NCBI GenBank assembly: GCA_017416345.1
Contig: JAFQCR010000026.1
Span: 44,828 to 108,827 of the forward strand
Origin: Clostridia bacterium
GTDB lineage: Bacteria; Bacillota; Clostridia; Oscillospirales; Acutalibacteraceae
Reading direction: 5' to 3'
DNA length: 64,000 nt
Each line of letters opens with the position of its first letter. The stretch's first letter is position 1. The notes beneath the pieces were generated by a model that had not been told where the DNA came from, searched no databases, and worked only from the letters and a program-made list of their open reading frames with translations. Below, one piece after another: positions 1 through 8,222 of the stretch. A program made the translations under genes and the position numbers.

Positions 1-76
1 CGGACGAAAGACCAGTGACCTTGTCGGAACCGAGCTTTTGGACAGCCTCGTCGGGAGTGAGCGAGTGATATAACAA
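1..76 (-). CDS. P-type cation-transporting ATPase, N-terminal fragment
   Basis: Only the first 25 codons lie in the window; the gene runs off the left edge. On the minus strand a GGAGGT ribosome binding site lies seven bases before a TTG start at 74-76. The peptide (MLYHSLTPDEAVQKLG, then ...GLSS) resembles the N-terminal cation-transporter domain that opens P2-type ATPases (calcium/manganese pumps), where a short helix ends in GLS. It is transcribed divergently from a manganese-type riboswitch and a TetR gene, which fits a metal exporter. With so little sequence the substrate cannot be read and the family is a moderate-confidence call. Confidence 0.55.
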   Translation of the reverse strand, partial: MLYHSLTPDEAVQKLGSDKVTGLSS

Positions 77-216
77 TTGCGATACCTCCAATTTGGTAAA
101 TTATAGTTTAAATAATATTATATACGAACATACATTATTTTAATAGGGGCAATTTATTAATATATTCAATATTTTGCACTAATTTTAAAAAATGTCCAAA
201 AAATGCGGTTTTCGTA

Positions 217-246
217 TTGACAAAACGTATGTGAATTTGTTAAAAT
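217..246 (+). promoter_or_regulatory. Sigma-A-type promoter of the riboswitch-TetR transcript
   Basis: TTGACA at 217-222 and TAAAAT at 241-246 with an 18-base spacer (17 if TTAAAA is taken). It lies just upstream of the GGGGAGTAG box of the leader. Confidence 0.65.
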
Positions 247-252
247 GATTGC

Positions 253-368
253 AATAGGGGAGTAGTCAGCACTTGTGCGGTGTTATCAACAGCAAGGATC
301 CTTGATCCTGGTAGCACCTTAAATGACGAGACTTATCAAATTTGATAGGTCGCGTCTTTTTTTATTTT
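253..368 (+). promoter_or_regulatory. yybP-ykoY-type (Mn2+) riboswitch with overlapping terminator
   Basis: The leader has the GGGGAGTAG box (257-265) and the ACGAGAC box (326-332) that mark the two metal-binding loops of the yybP-ykoY family. AUAGG (254-258) can pair with CUUAU (332-336) as helix P1, and an internal arm GGTGTTA...TAGCACC encloses AGGATC/GATCCT. The 3' P1 strand is also the left arm of a strong hairpin (325-356) followed by a T-rich run, so ligand binding would compete with termination. In the family, Mn2+ binding turns expression on. The next gene is the TetR regulator at 400. Confidence 0.75.
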
Positions 369-399
369 ATTTTTGCGGCCTGAAAGGAAGTAAAAGAAT

Positions 400-945
400 A
401 TGGCTGATTCGGCTATAACCAAAAGAGCATTAGCTGCGTCCTTGAAGTCTTTGATGAGTGAGCAACCTTTTTCCAAGATCAGCATCGGTGAGATATGCGA
501 CCGATGCGAAATGAACCGCAAAAGCTTTTACTATCATTTCCGCGATAAGTACGACCTTGTAAACTGGATCTTTGAGCGTGAGTTCGTTGCGGTCTCCAAA
601 ACCAAGTCATATTCCGGCGCCATAGAGGCGTTCAGTGATCTTTGCGATTATCTTTACGAGAACCGTGAGTTTTACCGCCAGGCGCTTAAAATTGAGGGTC
701 AAAACTCTTTTTCGGAGTGCTTTACGCAGTTTTGCAGTCTTTCGTTTACCCAAAAACTGGAAGCCGGCTGTGAGGACCCCGAATTGGCTGATTTTCAAGG
801 CAAATTATTGGCTCTTTCGCTTAAAAACGCTATAGATATTTGGCTGAGCGAAAAGGTATGTATGAACGGCAGGGATTTTTCAGAAAGATTTGTGTCATTT
901 GTAAAGAACACCGCCGCTATTATATGTAACGGAACACAGAAATAA
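400..945 (+). CDS. TetR/AcrR family transcriptional regulator
   Basis: A 181-residue regulator. The N-terminal helix-turn-helix domain (about residues 7-55) carries the family pattern: FSKISIGEICDRCEMNRKSFYYHFRDKYDL has the recognition-helix signature with YYHF. The helical C-terminal part resembles the TetR_C domain of DhaS-like regulators; its ligand is unknown. An AAGGAAG ribosome binding site precedes ATG. It is the only gene directly behind the manganese-type riboswitch and is divergent from the P-type ATPase, so a role in metal homeostasis is a reasonable inference but not shown. A terminator follows at once, so it is monocistronic. Confidence 0.85.
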   Translation: MADSAITKRALAASLKSLMSEQPFSKISIGEICDRCEMNRKSFYYHFRDKYDLVNWIFEREFVAVSKTKSYSGAIEAFSDLCDYLYENREFYRQALKIEGQNSFSECFTQFCSLSFTQKLEAGCEDPELADFQGKLLALSLKNAIDIWLSEKVCMNGRDFSERFVSFVKNTAAIICNGTQK

Positions 946-955
946 TATTACATAA

Positions 956-989
956 TTAAAGACCGTTGTTCAATAACATCGGTCTTTTT
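956..989 (+). terminator. Rho-independent terminator after the TetR gene
   Basis: Stem AAGACCG...CGGTCTT with a short loop, followed by five T residues. Confidence 0.8.
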
Positions 990-1085
990 ACTTGACGGAT
1001 ATATGGAAACGTGTTAGAATATTTGAAAAATACAAAAAAGTGCAGTATCGAATATTATTGTATATATAATGTAAGGAGGAATACC

Positions 1086-1694
1086 GTGCCGGGAGCAATA
1101 ACACATCTTAAGACCGCTTACTATTATAATAAGGAAAAGAGCTTCGGCTTTGACGCCGGAATATATCTCGGAAGCATCAGTCCCGACAGCGTCAATATAA
1201 ACGGGCATGCGCCGAAAGCCGACCGTTGGCCTGCGCACCTGCGGAATTCCGACCTTGATGCTTGGACCGAAAATGCCGCATTATTTTATAATGAAAACAA
1301 AGGTAAGACCGATGAGGCGTTTTTGAGAGGCTATATTCTGCATATCTTGACCGATATTGTGTGGGATCGCAGCTTCGATAAGCCGATGTACCGTCTGCTG
1401 CTTGGTGCCGAAGTGCCTGAGGACGAGCTTAAGGAAGAGCGCTGGAATGAGATATACGGGTATGAATTTTTGCAAAGGGAAGAGGATTGGCTGAAAAACG
1501 ACGTTTTGCCAAAGCTTGCGACCGCAACGGTTGAGTCGGTCGGCACACTTGAGTGTGAAAAGGTCGGGATCTGGCGTGATCAAGTGGTGGCGCTTGACCT
1601 TAAATGCGGAAAAATGCCACGTTTTATGGATGAAAGTATGGCATTAGAGCTTTGTAAAGCGGTTTTTGAATTGGCTGAAAGGGTTTTTGTGTAA
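1086..1694 (+). CDS. Zinc-dependent phospholipase C-like hydrolase
   Basis: A 202-residue protein. GTG at 1086 is chosen because AAGGAGGA lies five bases upstream; the reading frame is open further upstream but has no ribosome binding site there. The start MPGAITHLKTAYYY, the GSISPDS motif near residue 40 and the HILTDIVWD motif near residue 90 resemble small clostridial proteins annotated as zinc-dependent phospholipase C-like hydrolases, where His and Asp residues of this kind bind metal. No signal peptide is visible, so it would act in the cytoplasm. The substrate is unknown and the assignment rests on motif resemblance. It is monocistronic between two terminators. Confidence 0.55.
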   Translation: MPGAITHLKTAYYYNKEKSFGFDAGIYLGSISPDSVNINGHAPKADRWPAHLRNSDLDAWTENAALFYNENKGKTDEAFLRGYILHILTDIVWDRSFDKPMYRLLLGAEVPEDELKEERWNEIYGYEFLQREEDWLKNDVLPKLATATVESVGTLECEKVGIWRDQVVALDLKCGKMPRFMDESMALELCKAVFELAERVFV

Positions 1695-1747
1695 ATTAAT
1701 CATATAAAAACGTATTAAAAAGATTACAAAATATAAAATTTAGTGTT

Positions 1748-1797
1748 AAAAACAGGTGCTTTTGTGGGAACAGACCCTCAAAAATGCCTGTTTTTTA
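1748..1797 (+). terminator. Rho-independent terminator
   Basis: AAACAGG-TGC-TTTTG pairs with CAAAAATGCCTGTTT and is followed by a T run. The rest of 1798-2000 is AT-rich with no open frame or structure I can name. Confidence 0.75.
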
Positions 1798-2000
1798 GTT
1801 TTTAGAGTGCATTTTGGCCGAAAAATGCCGCATTTGTGAATTTTATTCACAAAAAATCGTAGGTTTGCACAATTTTTTCTCTGTTTTGGTTTACCGTAAC
1901 ACCCCGATTTTTTAAAAAATTACAATCTTGTAACCTCTTTTTGAGCGTTTTTGGCAGCGGTTTTTCGTCATTTTGCACAAACGGTATGCACAAGCGGGGG

Positions 2001-2028
2001 TTGACTTATCGCCAAAATTGCATATAAT
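2001..2028 (+). promoter_or_regulatory. Promoter of the G5/3D-domain gene
   Basis: TTGACT (2001-2006) and TATAAT (2023-2028), 16-base spacer. Transcription would start near 2035, leaving a leader of about 140 bases. Confidence 0.7.
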
Positions 2029-2059
2029 AGGTTTTGCTACGCTCAAAAAGTGCGTACAA

Positions 2060-2175
2060 ATAATGTCAGAGACAGATGTGATATCTGCCTGAAAGTGGCG
2101 GTAAAGCCGCCGATCGTCAAGAGCCTGCCGTCGGCCTTGATATATGATCCAATCTGACGGCGAACGGAGAATTAC
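2060..2175 (+). ncRNA. Structured 5' leader, unclassified (candidate cis-regulatory RNA)
   Basis: GTCAGA (2065-2070) pairs with TCTGAC (2153-2158) and encloses three further hairpins: CAGAT/ATCTG (2073-2087), GGCGG/CCGCC (2097-2111), and TCAAG-GCC/GGC-CTTGA (2117-2140). The result is a four-way junction ending 17 bases before the start codon of a cell-wall protein. It lacks the GGGAACC-like and CCGUCAGC signatures expected for the c-di-AMP (ydaO) class, and I could not fit it to another class. Confidence 0.4.
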
Positions 2176-3126
2176 ATGTTAGAAAAGATCGCAGGTCTTC
2201 TTAAAGCCGTGATATCCAAGAACTCGTTAAGAGCAATGCTTGCTCTTGCGACGGCTGTATCACTTGCTGTGGGATACCTCACTTTCGACGGTGCAGGCGT
2301 TAATACCGACAGTGTCCGTGTTGATACTGTTTTCGGGGATAGCCACAATGAGTTCGACTCCACTGACATCGCAATTACCGATGACGAAACAGAGGAGATC
2401 ATTGACGCCGAGGAAGTAGAGGATGCACTTGTAAGCACGGTGCTTCCCGGCGGTGACGGTGCAGAACCCCAGCAGGTCGTTATCACCAAGATCAAGGAGA
2501 CCGTAACAGAAACCGTCAAGTATTCCTATAAAAAGGTATATACTGACAAGCTCTACAAGGGTGAGAGCAAGACCACCAAGGGTCAGAACGGCGAAAAGCA
2601 GGTCGTTTATATGGTGACCAAGATCAACGGCATCGAGGTCGAGCGTGAGGCTGTCAGCGAGGTAGTGCTCAAGGAGGCCGTCAATCAGGTCGAGACTATT
2701 GGCACCAAGCTTCGTGCCGAGACCGCTGTTATGACCAGCGACGATGTCAAGTGCATTTCGGAGCTTAAGCCCTCCAAGCCTATCGAGCTTGACAAAAACG
2801 GCCGTCCCGTAAGCTATTCCAAGGTCATTACCGGTAAGGCATCCGCATACTGCGGCTGCTGTGACAGTAATATGACCGCAACCGGTGTCGTTGCACGACC
2901 CGGATATGTTGCCGTCAATCCCAAGCAGATCCCTTACGGCACCAAGCTTTATATCGTTTCGGCCGACGGCAAGCGTGTTTACGGCTATGCCATCGCAGCC
3001 GATACAGGCGGCTTTGCCTATAACGGCAGCGGCCGTGTTGTCGATCTCAGAATGCCCACCGGCTCCAAGTGTAACTGCGGAAGCAGTTGGGGCGTAAGAA
3101 ACGTAAATATTTATGTTTTGAAGTAA
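2176..3126 (+). CDS. G5 and 3D domain cell-wall protein (YabE/RpfB-like)
   Basis: A 316-residue exported or membrane-anchored protein. A hydrophobic segment lies at about 16-36, followed by an acidic spacer, a G5 domain (about 105-178) that binds cell-wall or GlcNAc polymers in other proteins, and a C-terminal 3D domain (about 217-316). The 3D fold is a double-psi beta barrel related to lytic transglycosylases, named for conserved Asp residues; here ADTGG (D276) and VVDLRM (D290) are present. Cysteines in CGCC and CNCG near each end of the 3D domain could form disulfides. The likely role is peptidoglycan remodelling in growth or spore outgrowth. It is preceded by its own promoter and a long structured leader. 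Confidence 0.85.
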   Translation: MLEKIAGLLKAVISKNSLRAMLALATAVSLAVGYLTFDGAGVNTDSVRVDTVFGDSHNEFDSTDIAITDDETEEIIDAEEVEDALVSTVLPGGDGAEPQQVVITKIKETVTETVKYSYKKVYTDKLYKGESKTTKGQNGEKQVVYMVTKINGIEVEREAVSEVVLKEAVNQVETIGTKLRAETAVMTSDDVKCISELKPSKPIELDKNGRPVSYSKVITGKASAYCGCCDSNMTATGVVARPGYVAVNPKQIPYGTKLYIVSADGKRVYGYAIAADTGGFAYNGSGRVVDLRMPTGSKCNCGSSWGVRNVNIYVLK

Positions 3127-3134
3127 TTAAAAGC

Positions 3135-3168
3135 AAGGACAGATACCGTTTGGCATCTGTCCTTTGTT
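3135..3168 (+). terminator. Hairpin terminator after the 3D-domain gene
   Basis: AAGGACAGAT pairs with ATCTGTCCTT and is followed by a short T-rich tract. Confidence 0.65.
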
Positions 3169-3183
3169 TCAGTAGGTGATATT

Positions 3184-3609
3184 ATGGCAAATAAGAAATC
3201 AAATACGCTTGCCGAAAAGCTGATACTGTTTGCGGTGTTTCTGGTCTTTGCCGGAATAATCGTGACCTTTGCGTTCAGCTGGAGCTACATTGAGGATGAT
3301 GATACCGAAAGCGACGGTACGGTCTCTTTTCAGTATATGACCGAAAGTAAGACGCAAGCTCCCTTTGGAAACGAAAGCGGTTCTGCTGTTTCGGGCGGCG
3401 GAGAGCAGACCAAAGGCAAGGTCAATATAAATACCGCAACGGTCGATGAGCTGGATGCTCTGCCGGGCATAGGCCCTGCCAAGGCACAGGCTATTGTCGA
3501 CCACCGTAACACCCAAGGTGCGTTTTTAAAGATAGAGGACGTTATGAACGTCAGCGGAATAGGTGAGAAGATATTTGAACAGATAAAAGACAGCATAACC
3601 GTAGGTTGA
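3184..3609 (+). CDS. ComEA-like helix-hairpin-helix protein
   Basis: A 141-residue protein. One N-terminal transmembrane helix (about 12-32) is followed by a low-complexity spacer and a C-terminal tandem helix-hairpin-helix domain (about 81-141): KVNINTATVDELDALPGIG and then VMNVSGIGEKIFEQI. This is the ComEA DNA-receptor architecture with the DNA-binding domain outside the membrane. ComEC and ComEB are not in the window, so competence cannot be claimed; lone ComEA-like proteins are common in clostridia. AGGTGAT precedes the ATG, and a terminator follows. Confidence 0.85.
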   Translation: MANKKSNTLAEKLILFAVFLVFAGIIVTFAFSWSYIEDDDTESDGTVSFQYMTESKTQAPFGNESGSAVSGGGEQTKGKVNINTATVDELDALPGIGPAKAQAIVDHRNTQGAFLKIEDVMNVSGIGEKIFEQIKDSITVG

Positions 3610-3619
3610 GTACTGTTAG

Positions 3620-3654
3620 GACAGCGTTTTGAATGAAGCGCTGTTTTTCTTTTT
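3620..3654 (+). terminator. Rho-independent terminator
   Basis: ACAGCG (3621-3626) pairs with CGCTGT (3639-3644), followed by TTTTCTTTTT. Confidence 0.8.
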
Positions 3655-3703
3655 AACAAAATCGCAACACGTTATCATTATTGATACAATTTCTTCTTTT
3701 TGC

Positions 3704-3733
3704 TTGACTTTAAAACAAGTCGTGGTTTATTCT
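3704..3733 (+). promoter_or_regulatory. Putative promoter of the secreted protein
   Basis: TTGACT (3704-3709) and TATTCT (3728-3733), 18-base spacer, 45 bases before the start codon. Confidence 0.45.
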
Positions 3734-3777
3734 TTTCGTGTGCTGAGAAGCAAAAATAATTTTAAGGAGAAAAAATC

Positions 3778-5703
3778 ATGAAAACAGCAAAGAAACTTTT
3801 AAGCGTTGTTCTCATGCTCACGATGTTAGTCTCTACACTTGCATTTCTGGCAACCACAGCAAGTGCTGCAGATTATACATTTATGAGAAACATTGAGATC
3901 AACAAGCAGATCCTCGGCGCCTACAATTACGATAACCAGTTCATCTCGCTTGTTGAGGATCCCACCTTGCCGGGTACCGGTATCCGTGCTATGAGAATGT
4001 ATAAGACCGGAGCAGACAAATACGGCTACATCGGCTTTGCGACCGATGAGTCGTCAACCGCTACCGAGTTTGAGTGGGAGCCCAACACAAAATACGCTTT
4101 GTCATTTGACTATTTGCTCGGTGCCGAAGCAACCATTGCATCCTTCACTATTTACAAGGGTGCCGCTCCTACCTACAGCGCATCGGTCGCCGGTAAGAAA
4201 GAGATAACCTCTTATTCAAACGGTGTTTCTCTCGACTATAAAGGTGACGGAAAATTCCACAACGCAGTTCTGACCTTTATCACACCTGCTGCTGATGCTG
4301 ACCGTCCGCATATTTATCTGCGTCTCAACGGTAGCGGAAGCGCTTCAACCGTTGTTGACACCTATGTAAAGAACATCAAGCTGGTCAAGTACGACTATAT
4401 CCCTACTGCGCAGACCACAGGTTGGGAGAAATTCTTTACCTTTGATCAGGACGGCAATGCCACACCTGCCAACGGTGTGACCGATACCGACGGTAAATAT
4501 GTTATCGGTAGCAGCGCAGCAGCATGGACCTCAAACCGCTACGGTGATACCAATCTCACTAACTCTTATTTTGAGTATAACGAGGATGGCACATTGTATG
4601 CAGATACTCATACCGACCTCACCTATACTGTAGGCTCCGGTATCGGCGGTATGTCGTTTACCGTTCCCAAGGCCGGGGATGCAATAACCCCGTTTGTGGT
4701 AAAAGAGGGTGCAACCTATGATATTTCGGTAAGATTTAAATTCACCAAGTCGATCACTACCAACACCAATCCCTACAGTAAGAGCAAGATAGGATTTGCT
4801 TACCTGATAAGCGGTACCAGCAACTATTCCTACAAAACGACCTCTGATGCTTATTGTGTTGAGCCTATCAATGTTGTTACCTACGGTGATACCGGTTATA
4901 CCGAGGTTGATACCTGGTACACCGTATCTCTCAATAACTGGACAGCAGAGCACTCTGCCGTTTTGAGACTCTTCATCGGTGGTAAAGGCGGATTTATTAT
5001 CGACAAGGTCACTATTACCAGTGATAATGATGCTGCCCTCACACAGCTTACCGTAAACGACAACGGTGCTACCGAGTTCCATTTGGCAGTCAAGGGTGCA
5101 AAGCTTGACGGCTTTAATGCTGCAGGCGTTGAGGGCAAGAAGTTTGCCGGCTGGTACACCACCGCAACCTTCGACGAGGGTACCGAGACTACCACCGTTC
5201 CCAATGCCGATAACGCAGTTATTTATGCAAAGTATGAGGATATCGAGGAATTCGATATGGTCGCATTGGGCTCCATCCGTGATGAGAAGGCAGCCGCTGA
5301 TAACAACGGCGTTTACCAGTCGGCCGGTATCCGCTTCAAAGGCCGAGTATACGCCGAATTCCGTGAGAACGCAACCGAGCTTGGCTTTGTTGCAGTTCCT
5401 ACCGAAATTCTCGGTAGTCTGACCATTGCGGAGTATATGGAAACTGCCGATAATGTTGCCATTTCCGGCAAGGTCATGGCCGAGGGCATGAATGAGATAA
5501 TCTACGAGGTCGCTACCGATTCTACCGGTAAGTACTATGATTATCAGCTCATCATCACCGGTCTTACCCGTGAAAATGTTCAGCAGAACCTGCTGGATAC
5601 CGAGATAACCTGCGCTATGTATGCAGTTGTCAATGGCCAGAAGGTATACACCAATGTTAAGGCTTACAGCTATAACGATGTTGCCGCCAAGATGGCTCAG
5701 TAA
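3778..5703 (+). CDS. Large secreted surface protein with jelly-roll-like and InlB-like repeats
   Basis: A 641-residue protein with a classical signal peptide (residues 1-31, ending ASA-A). The body has two beta-rich segments (about 35-215 and 216-420) that look like carbohydrate-binding jelly-roll modules. A short segment with the pattern FAGWYTT...VIYAKY (about 440-490) resembles the Listeria-Bacteroides (InlB B-type) repeat. A C-terminal region (about 495-641) has no name I can give. No catalytic motif, dockerin, LPXTG or S-layer motif is seen. AAGGAG lies before the ATG. The stop codon is 16 bases before a small peptide gene in the same transcript. Function is unknown; glycan or host-surface binding is a guess from architecture. 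Confidence 0.7.
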   Translation: MKTAKKLLSVVLMLTMLVSTLAFLATTASAADYTFMRNIEINKQILGAYNYDNQFISLVEDPTLPGTGIRAMRMYKTGADKYGYIGFATDESSTATEFEWEPNTKYALSFDYLLGAEATIASFTIYKGAAPTYSASVAGKKEITSYSNGVSLDYKGDGKFHNAVLTFITPAADADRPHIYLRLNGSGSASTVVDTYVKNIKLVKYDYIPTAQTTGWEKFFTFDQDGNATPANGVTDTDGKYVIGSSAAAWTSNRYGDTNLTNSYFEYNEDGTLYADTHTDLTYTVGSGIGGMSFTVPKAGDAITPFVVKEGATYDISVRFKFTKSITTNTNPYSKSKIGFAYLISGTSNYSYKTTSDAYCVEPINVVTYGDTGYTEVDTWYTVSLNNWTAEHSAVLRLFIGGKGGFIIDKVTITSDNDAALTQLTVNDNGATEFHLAVKGAKLDGFNAAGVEGKKFAGWYTTATFDEGTETTTVPNADNAVIYAKYEDIEEFDMVALGSIRDEKAAADNNGVYQSAGIRFKGRVYAEFRENATELGFVAVPTEILGSLTIAEYMETADNVAISGKVMAEGMNEIIYEVATDSTGKYYDYQLIITGLTRENVQQNLLDTEITCAMYAVVNGQKVYTNVKAYSYNDVAAKMAQ

Positions 5704-5719
5704 TAGGAGAGGGATCGAA

Positions 5720-5863
5720 ATGAAAGAGTATTTGAAACCCGAAATTAGCATAAACAGCTTCGTTCAGAAGTCAGGTATAGCCGCAGATATTATTGATGAC
5801 GGTTTATACAATGAAGAGATAGAGTTGTCATCACCCATCCCGTGGTGGCCCGAAACTATTTAA
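5720..5863 (+). CDS. 47-residue acidic peptide following the secreted protein
   Basis: The start is ATG at 5720, with AGGAGAGGG 8-15 bases upstream; the frame is open further upstream inside the previous gene but lacks a start signal. The peptide begins MKEYLKPEISINSF, has an acidic middle (ADIIDDGLYNEEIE) and ends in a Pro/Trp-rich tail (PIPWWPETI). It resembles the short clostridial proteins opening M-K-x-Y-x-K-P-E that often sit beside secreted proteins and are poorly understood. No Cys, so a lanthipeptide or sactipeptide core is unlikely. A strong terminator follows directly, showing it is the last gene of the transcript. Confidence 0.6.
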   Translation: MKEYLKPEISINSFVQKSGIAADIIDDGLYNEEIELSSPIPWWPETI

Positions 5864-5870
5864 AAACGAA

Positions 5871-5906
5871 AACTCCCGACAGAGTGATCTGTCGGGAGTT
5901 TTTTTG
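5871..5906. terminator. Bidirectional terminator between convergent genes
   Basis: ACTCCCGACAGA pairs perfectly with TCTGTCGGGAGT across a GTGA loop, with T runs on both strands. It separates the peptide gene from convergent ychF. Confidence 0.9.
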
Positions 5907-5922
5907 CTTGTTTTATATTTGA

Positions 5923-7029
5923 TTAAACGTTAAAGAGGAAGTGGACAACATCGCCGTCCTGCATAACGTACTCCTTGCCTTCGCTTCGGACAAGACCCTT
6001 TTCCTTGGCGGCAATGAGAGCCTTGTCGTCGTTTCCGCAAGCGATAAGATCCTTGAATGCTACGACCTCGGCACGGATAAAGCCCTTTTCAAAATCGGTG
6101 TGGATCTTGCCTGCGGCTCCGGGTGCCTTGGTGCCCTTTTTGATGGTCCAGGCTCTGACCTCGGGCTGACCTGCGGTGAGGTAGGAGATAAGGCCCAAAA
6201 GGGAATAGCAGGTCTGGATAAGACGGTCAAGACCCGAGCGGTCAAGACCCAGCTCTTCAAGGAACATTTTTTTCTCGTCCTCGCTCATCTCGGCCATGTC
6301 GGCTTCCAAAGATGCGCATATCGGCAGAGTTTCGGCACCCTCGGCGGCGGCAATGGCCTTGACGGCGTTGTAACGCTCGTTTGAGTCGATTCCACCCTGG
6401 AAATCGTCCTCACTCATATTGCAAGCGTAAATCACAGGCTTGGCGGAAAGCAGCTCGATAGTATTAAGAATCGCTGCCTCGTTTTCGTCAACCTCGACCG
6501 AACGTGCGGTCTTGCCTGCTTCAAGCTCGGAAATAAGACGCTTGATAAAATCGACCTCGGCCTGGTAGGATTTGTCGCCTTTGAGAGCCTTGTTGGCCTT
6601 ATCAAGGCGGCGTTCCAGGATCTCAAGATCAGAGAGGATAAGCTCAAGGTTGATGGTCTCAATGTCACGGGAGGGGTCGACCGAGCCCTCAACGTGGATG
6701 ATGTCGTCATTTTCAAAGCAACGCACCACGTGAACGATGGCGTCGACCTCACGGATGTGGGAAAGGAACTTGTTTCCCAAGCCCTCACCCTTTGAAGCAC
6801 CCTTTACAAGACCTGCGATGTCAACAAACTCGATAACGGCAGGGGTGAATTTTTGGGGATGATACATCTCGGCCAGCTTGTCCAGACGCTCGTCGGGAAC
6901 CGAAACCATACCCACATTCGGCTCAATGGTGCAGAAGGGGTAGTTTGCGCTTTGAGCGCCTGCGTTAGTGATGGCGTTAAAAAGAGTCGACTTGCCGACG
7001 TTCGGCAGTCCTACGATACCTAATTTCAT
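5923..7029 (-). CDS. ychF: Redox-regulated ribosome-binding ATPase YchF (OLA1 family)
   Basis: A 368-residue Obg-family P-loop protein, full length. Motifs: G1 GLPNVGKS (7-14), G3 DIAG (70-73), and NMSE (204-207) in place of NKxD, the change that gives this family ATP rather than GTP preference. A coiled helical insert lies at about 125-175 and a C-terminal TGS domain at about 285-366, ending in the typical [10 protein letters not shown]. It binds ribosomes and is linked to stress responses. GGAGTG lies seven bases before the ATG. Monocistronic, with the shared terminator behind it. Confidence 0.97.
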   Translation of the reverse strand: MKLGIVGLPNVGKSTLFNAITNAGAQSANYPFCTIEPNVGMVSVPDERLDKLAEMYHPQKFTPAVIEFVDIAGLVKGASKGEGLGNKFLSHIREVDAIVHVVRCFENDDIIHVEGSVDPSRDIETINLELILSDLEILERRLDKANKALKGDKSYQAEVDFIKRLISELEAGKTARSVEVDENEAAILNTIELLSAKPVIYACNMSEDDFQGGIDSNERYNAVKAIAAAEGAETLPICASLEADMAEMSEDEKKMFLEELGLDRSGLDRLIQTCYSLLGLISYLTAGQPEVRAWTIKKGTKAPGAAGKIHTDFEKGFIRAEVVAFKDLIACGNDDKALIAAKEKGLVRSEGKEYVMQDGDVVHFLFNV

Positions 7030-7220
7030 TATTTACACTCCAAAAACAAAAAATATATTTTAATACCTATAGATTATATATTCTTTTTCCCGCAATTTCA
7101 AGGTGTAGATTGAGAAAGTTATAAAATTTTGCCGAAAATATGAAATTTACTCTTTTAAATTCTAAAGATTTATTATATAATAACTTGTGTATGGACTTTT
7201 ATCGCAAAAGGAGGAGACAA

Positions 7221-8186
7221 ATGAGTTCACCGTATTCGGTTTCATTAGCCAAAATCATCAAGAATTTTCCGCTTGAGGTCGTGTCGTTGCCTTTGCCGCC
7301 TGAGGATATTTATATATCCAATGTCGAGGTCAATCGCCCGGGACTTCAGCTTTGCGGATTTTACGAGTATTTCGATAACGGCCGTATTCAGGTAATCGGT
7401 AAAAGCGAGGAGGGATACTTAAAAGAGTTCCCCGAGGATGAGTATAAAAAGAGGGTGGATGACTTTTTTGCCCATAAGCCCTCAATGGTCATCATTTCCC
7501 GTGACCTTCCTATCACCGATATTATGAAGGCCGCCGCCGAGGAGCATAAGGTACCGTTGCTTCGCACGTCGGACACCACCTCTGGCTTTATGGCGTCGCT
7601 CATATCCTTCCTTAACGTTGAGCTTGCTCCCAGAGTTACCCGTCACGGTGTTCTGGTCGAGGTCTACGGCGAGGGTCTGCTGATCCTTGGCGAAAGCGGT
7701 GTCGGTAAAAGTGAAACGGCCATTGAGCTTGTTAAGCGTGGCCACCGCCTTATTGCCGACGATGCCGTTGAGGTGCGCAAGGTATCGTCAAGATCGCTTG
7801 TCGGTTCTGCACCCGAAAATATCCGTCATTTTATCGAGCTTCGCGGAATAGGTATTATAAACGCACGCCGCATTTTCGGTGTGGGTGCCGTAAACCTTAC
7901 CTCGAAGATCGATCTTGTGATAAACCTTGAGCAATGGCAGCCCGATAAGGTCTATGACCGTATGGGTCTTGACGAGCAGAAGGCATCGATTCTTGATATT
8001 GATGTTCCGTCGGTCACCATCCCCGTAAAGCCCGGTCGTAACCTTGCTGTTATTATTGAGGTTGCCGCTATGAACAACCGTCAGAAGAAGATGGGTTACA
8101 ATGCGGCTTATGAGTTACTTAAACGTCTTGGTATGACCGAGGATGTCCCCGAAGATGCCAACAAAGACAGCGATGTATTTTTCTAA
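7221..8186 (+). CDS. hprK: HPr kinase/phosphorylase
   Basis: A 321-residue bifunctional enzyme that phosphorylates and dephosphorylates Ser46 of HPr and so controls carbon catabolite repression. Start ATG 7221 follows AAAGGAGGAGA; the open frame extends to 7140 but has no signal there. Motifs: His142 in TRHGVLVEVYG, Walker A GESGVGKS (157-164), the acidic pair D180-D181, and the HprK signature ELRGIGIINARRIFG (about 206-220) ending VGAV. It opens a carbon/envelope cluster (glcK, murB, rapZ, whiA, dnaE, pfkA) of conserved clostridial order. HPr itself is not in the window. Confidence 0.97.
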   Translation: MSSPYSVSLAKIIKNFPLEVVSLPLPPEDIYISNVEVNRPGLQLCGFYEYFDNGRIQVIGKSEEGYLKEFPEDEYKKRVDDFFAHKPSMVIISRDLPITDIMKAAAEEHKVPLLRTSDTTSGFMASLISFLNVELAPRVTRHGVLVEVYGEGLLILGESGVGKSETAIELVKRGHRLIADDAVEVRKVSSRSLVGSAPENIRHFIELRGIGIINARRIFGVGAVNLTSKIDLVINLEQWQPDKVYDRMGLDEQKASILDIDVPSVTIPVKPGRNLAVIIEVAAMNNRQKKMGYNAAYELLKRLGMTEDVPEDANKDSDVFF

Positions 8187-8222
8187 AACATATCAACAAT
8201 AAAAAACAAAGGAGTAAAAATT

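Noticed and set aside
2060-2175. c-di-AMP (ydaO-yuaA) riboswitch before the 3D-domain gene
   Set aside because: Context fits, but I could not find the conserved core bases or the arrangement of helices; kept as an unclassified leader.
4531-5751. 406-residue open frame on the minus strand opposite the secreted protein
   Set aside because: Its composition is what the reverse complement of the plus-strand gene gives; it has no ribosome binding site and overlaps a gene with a clear signal peptide and start.
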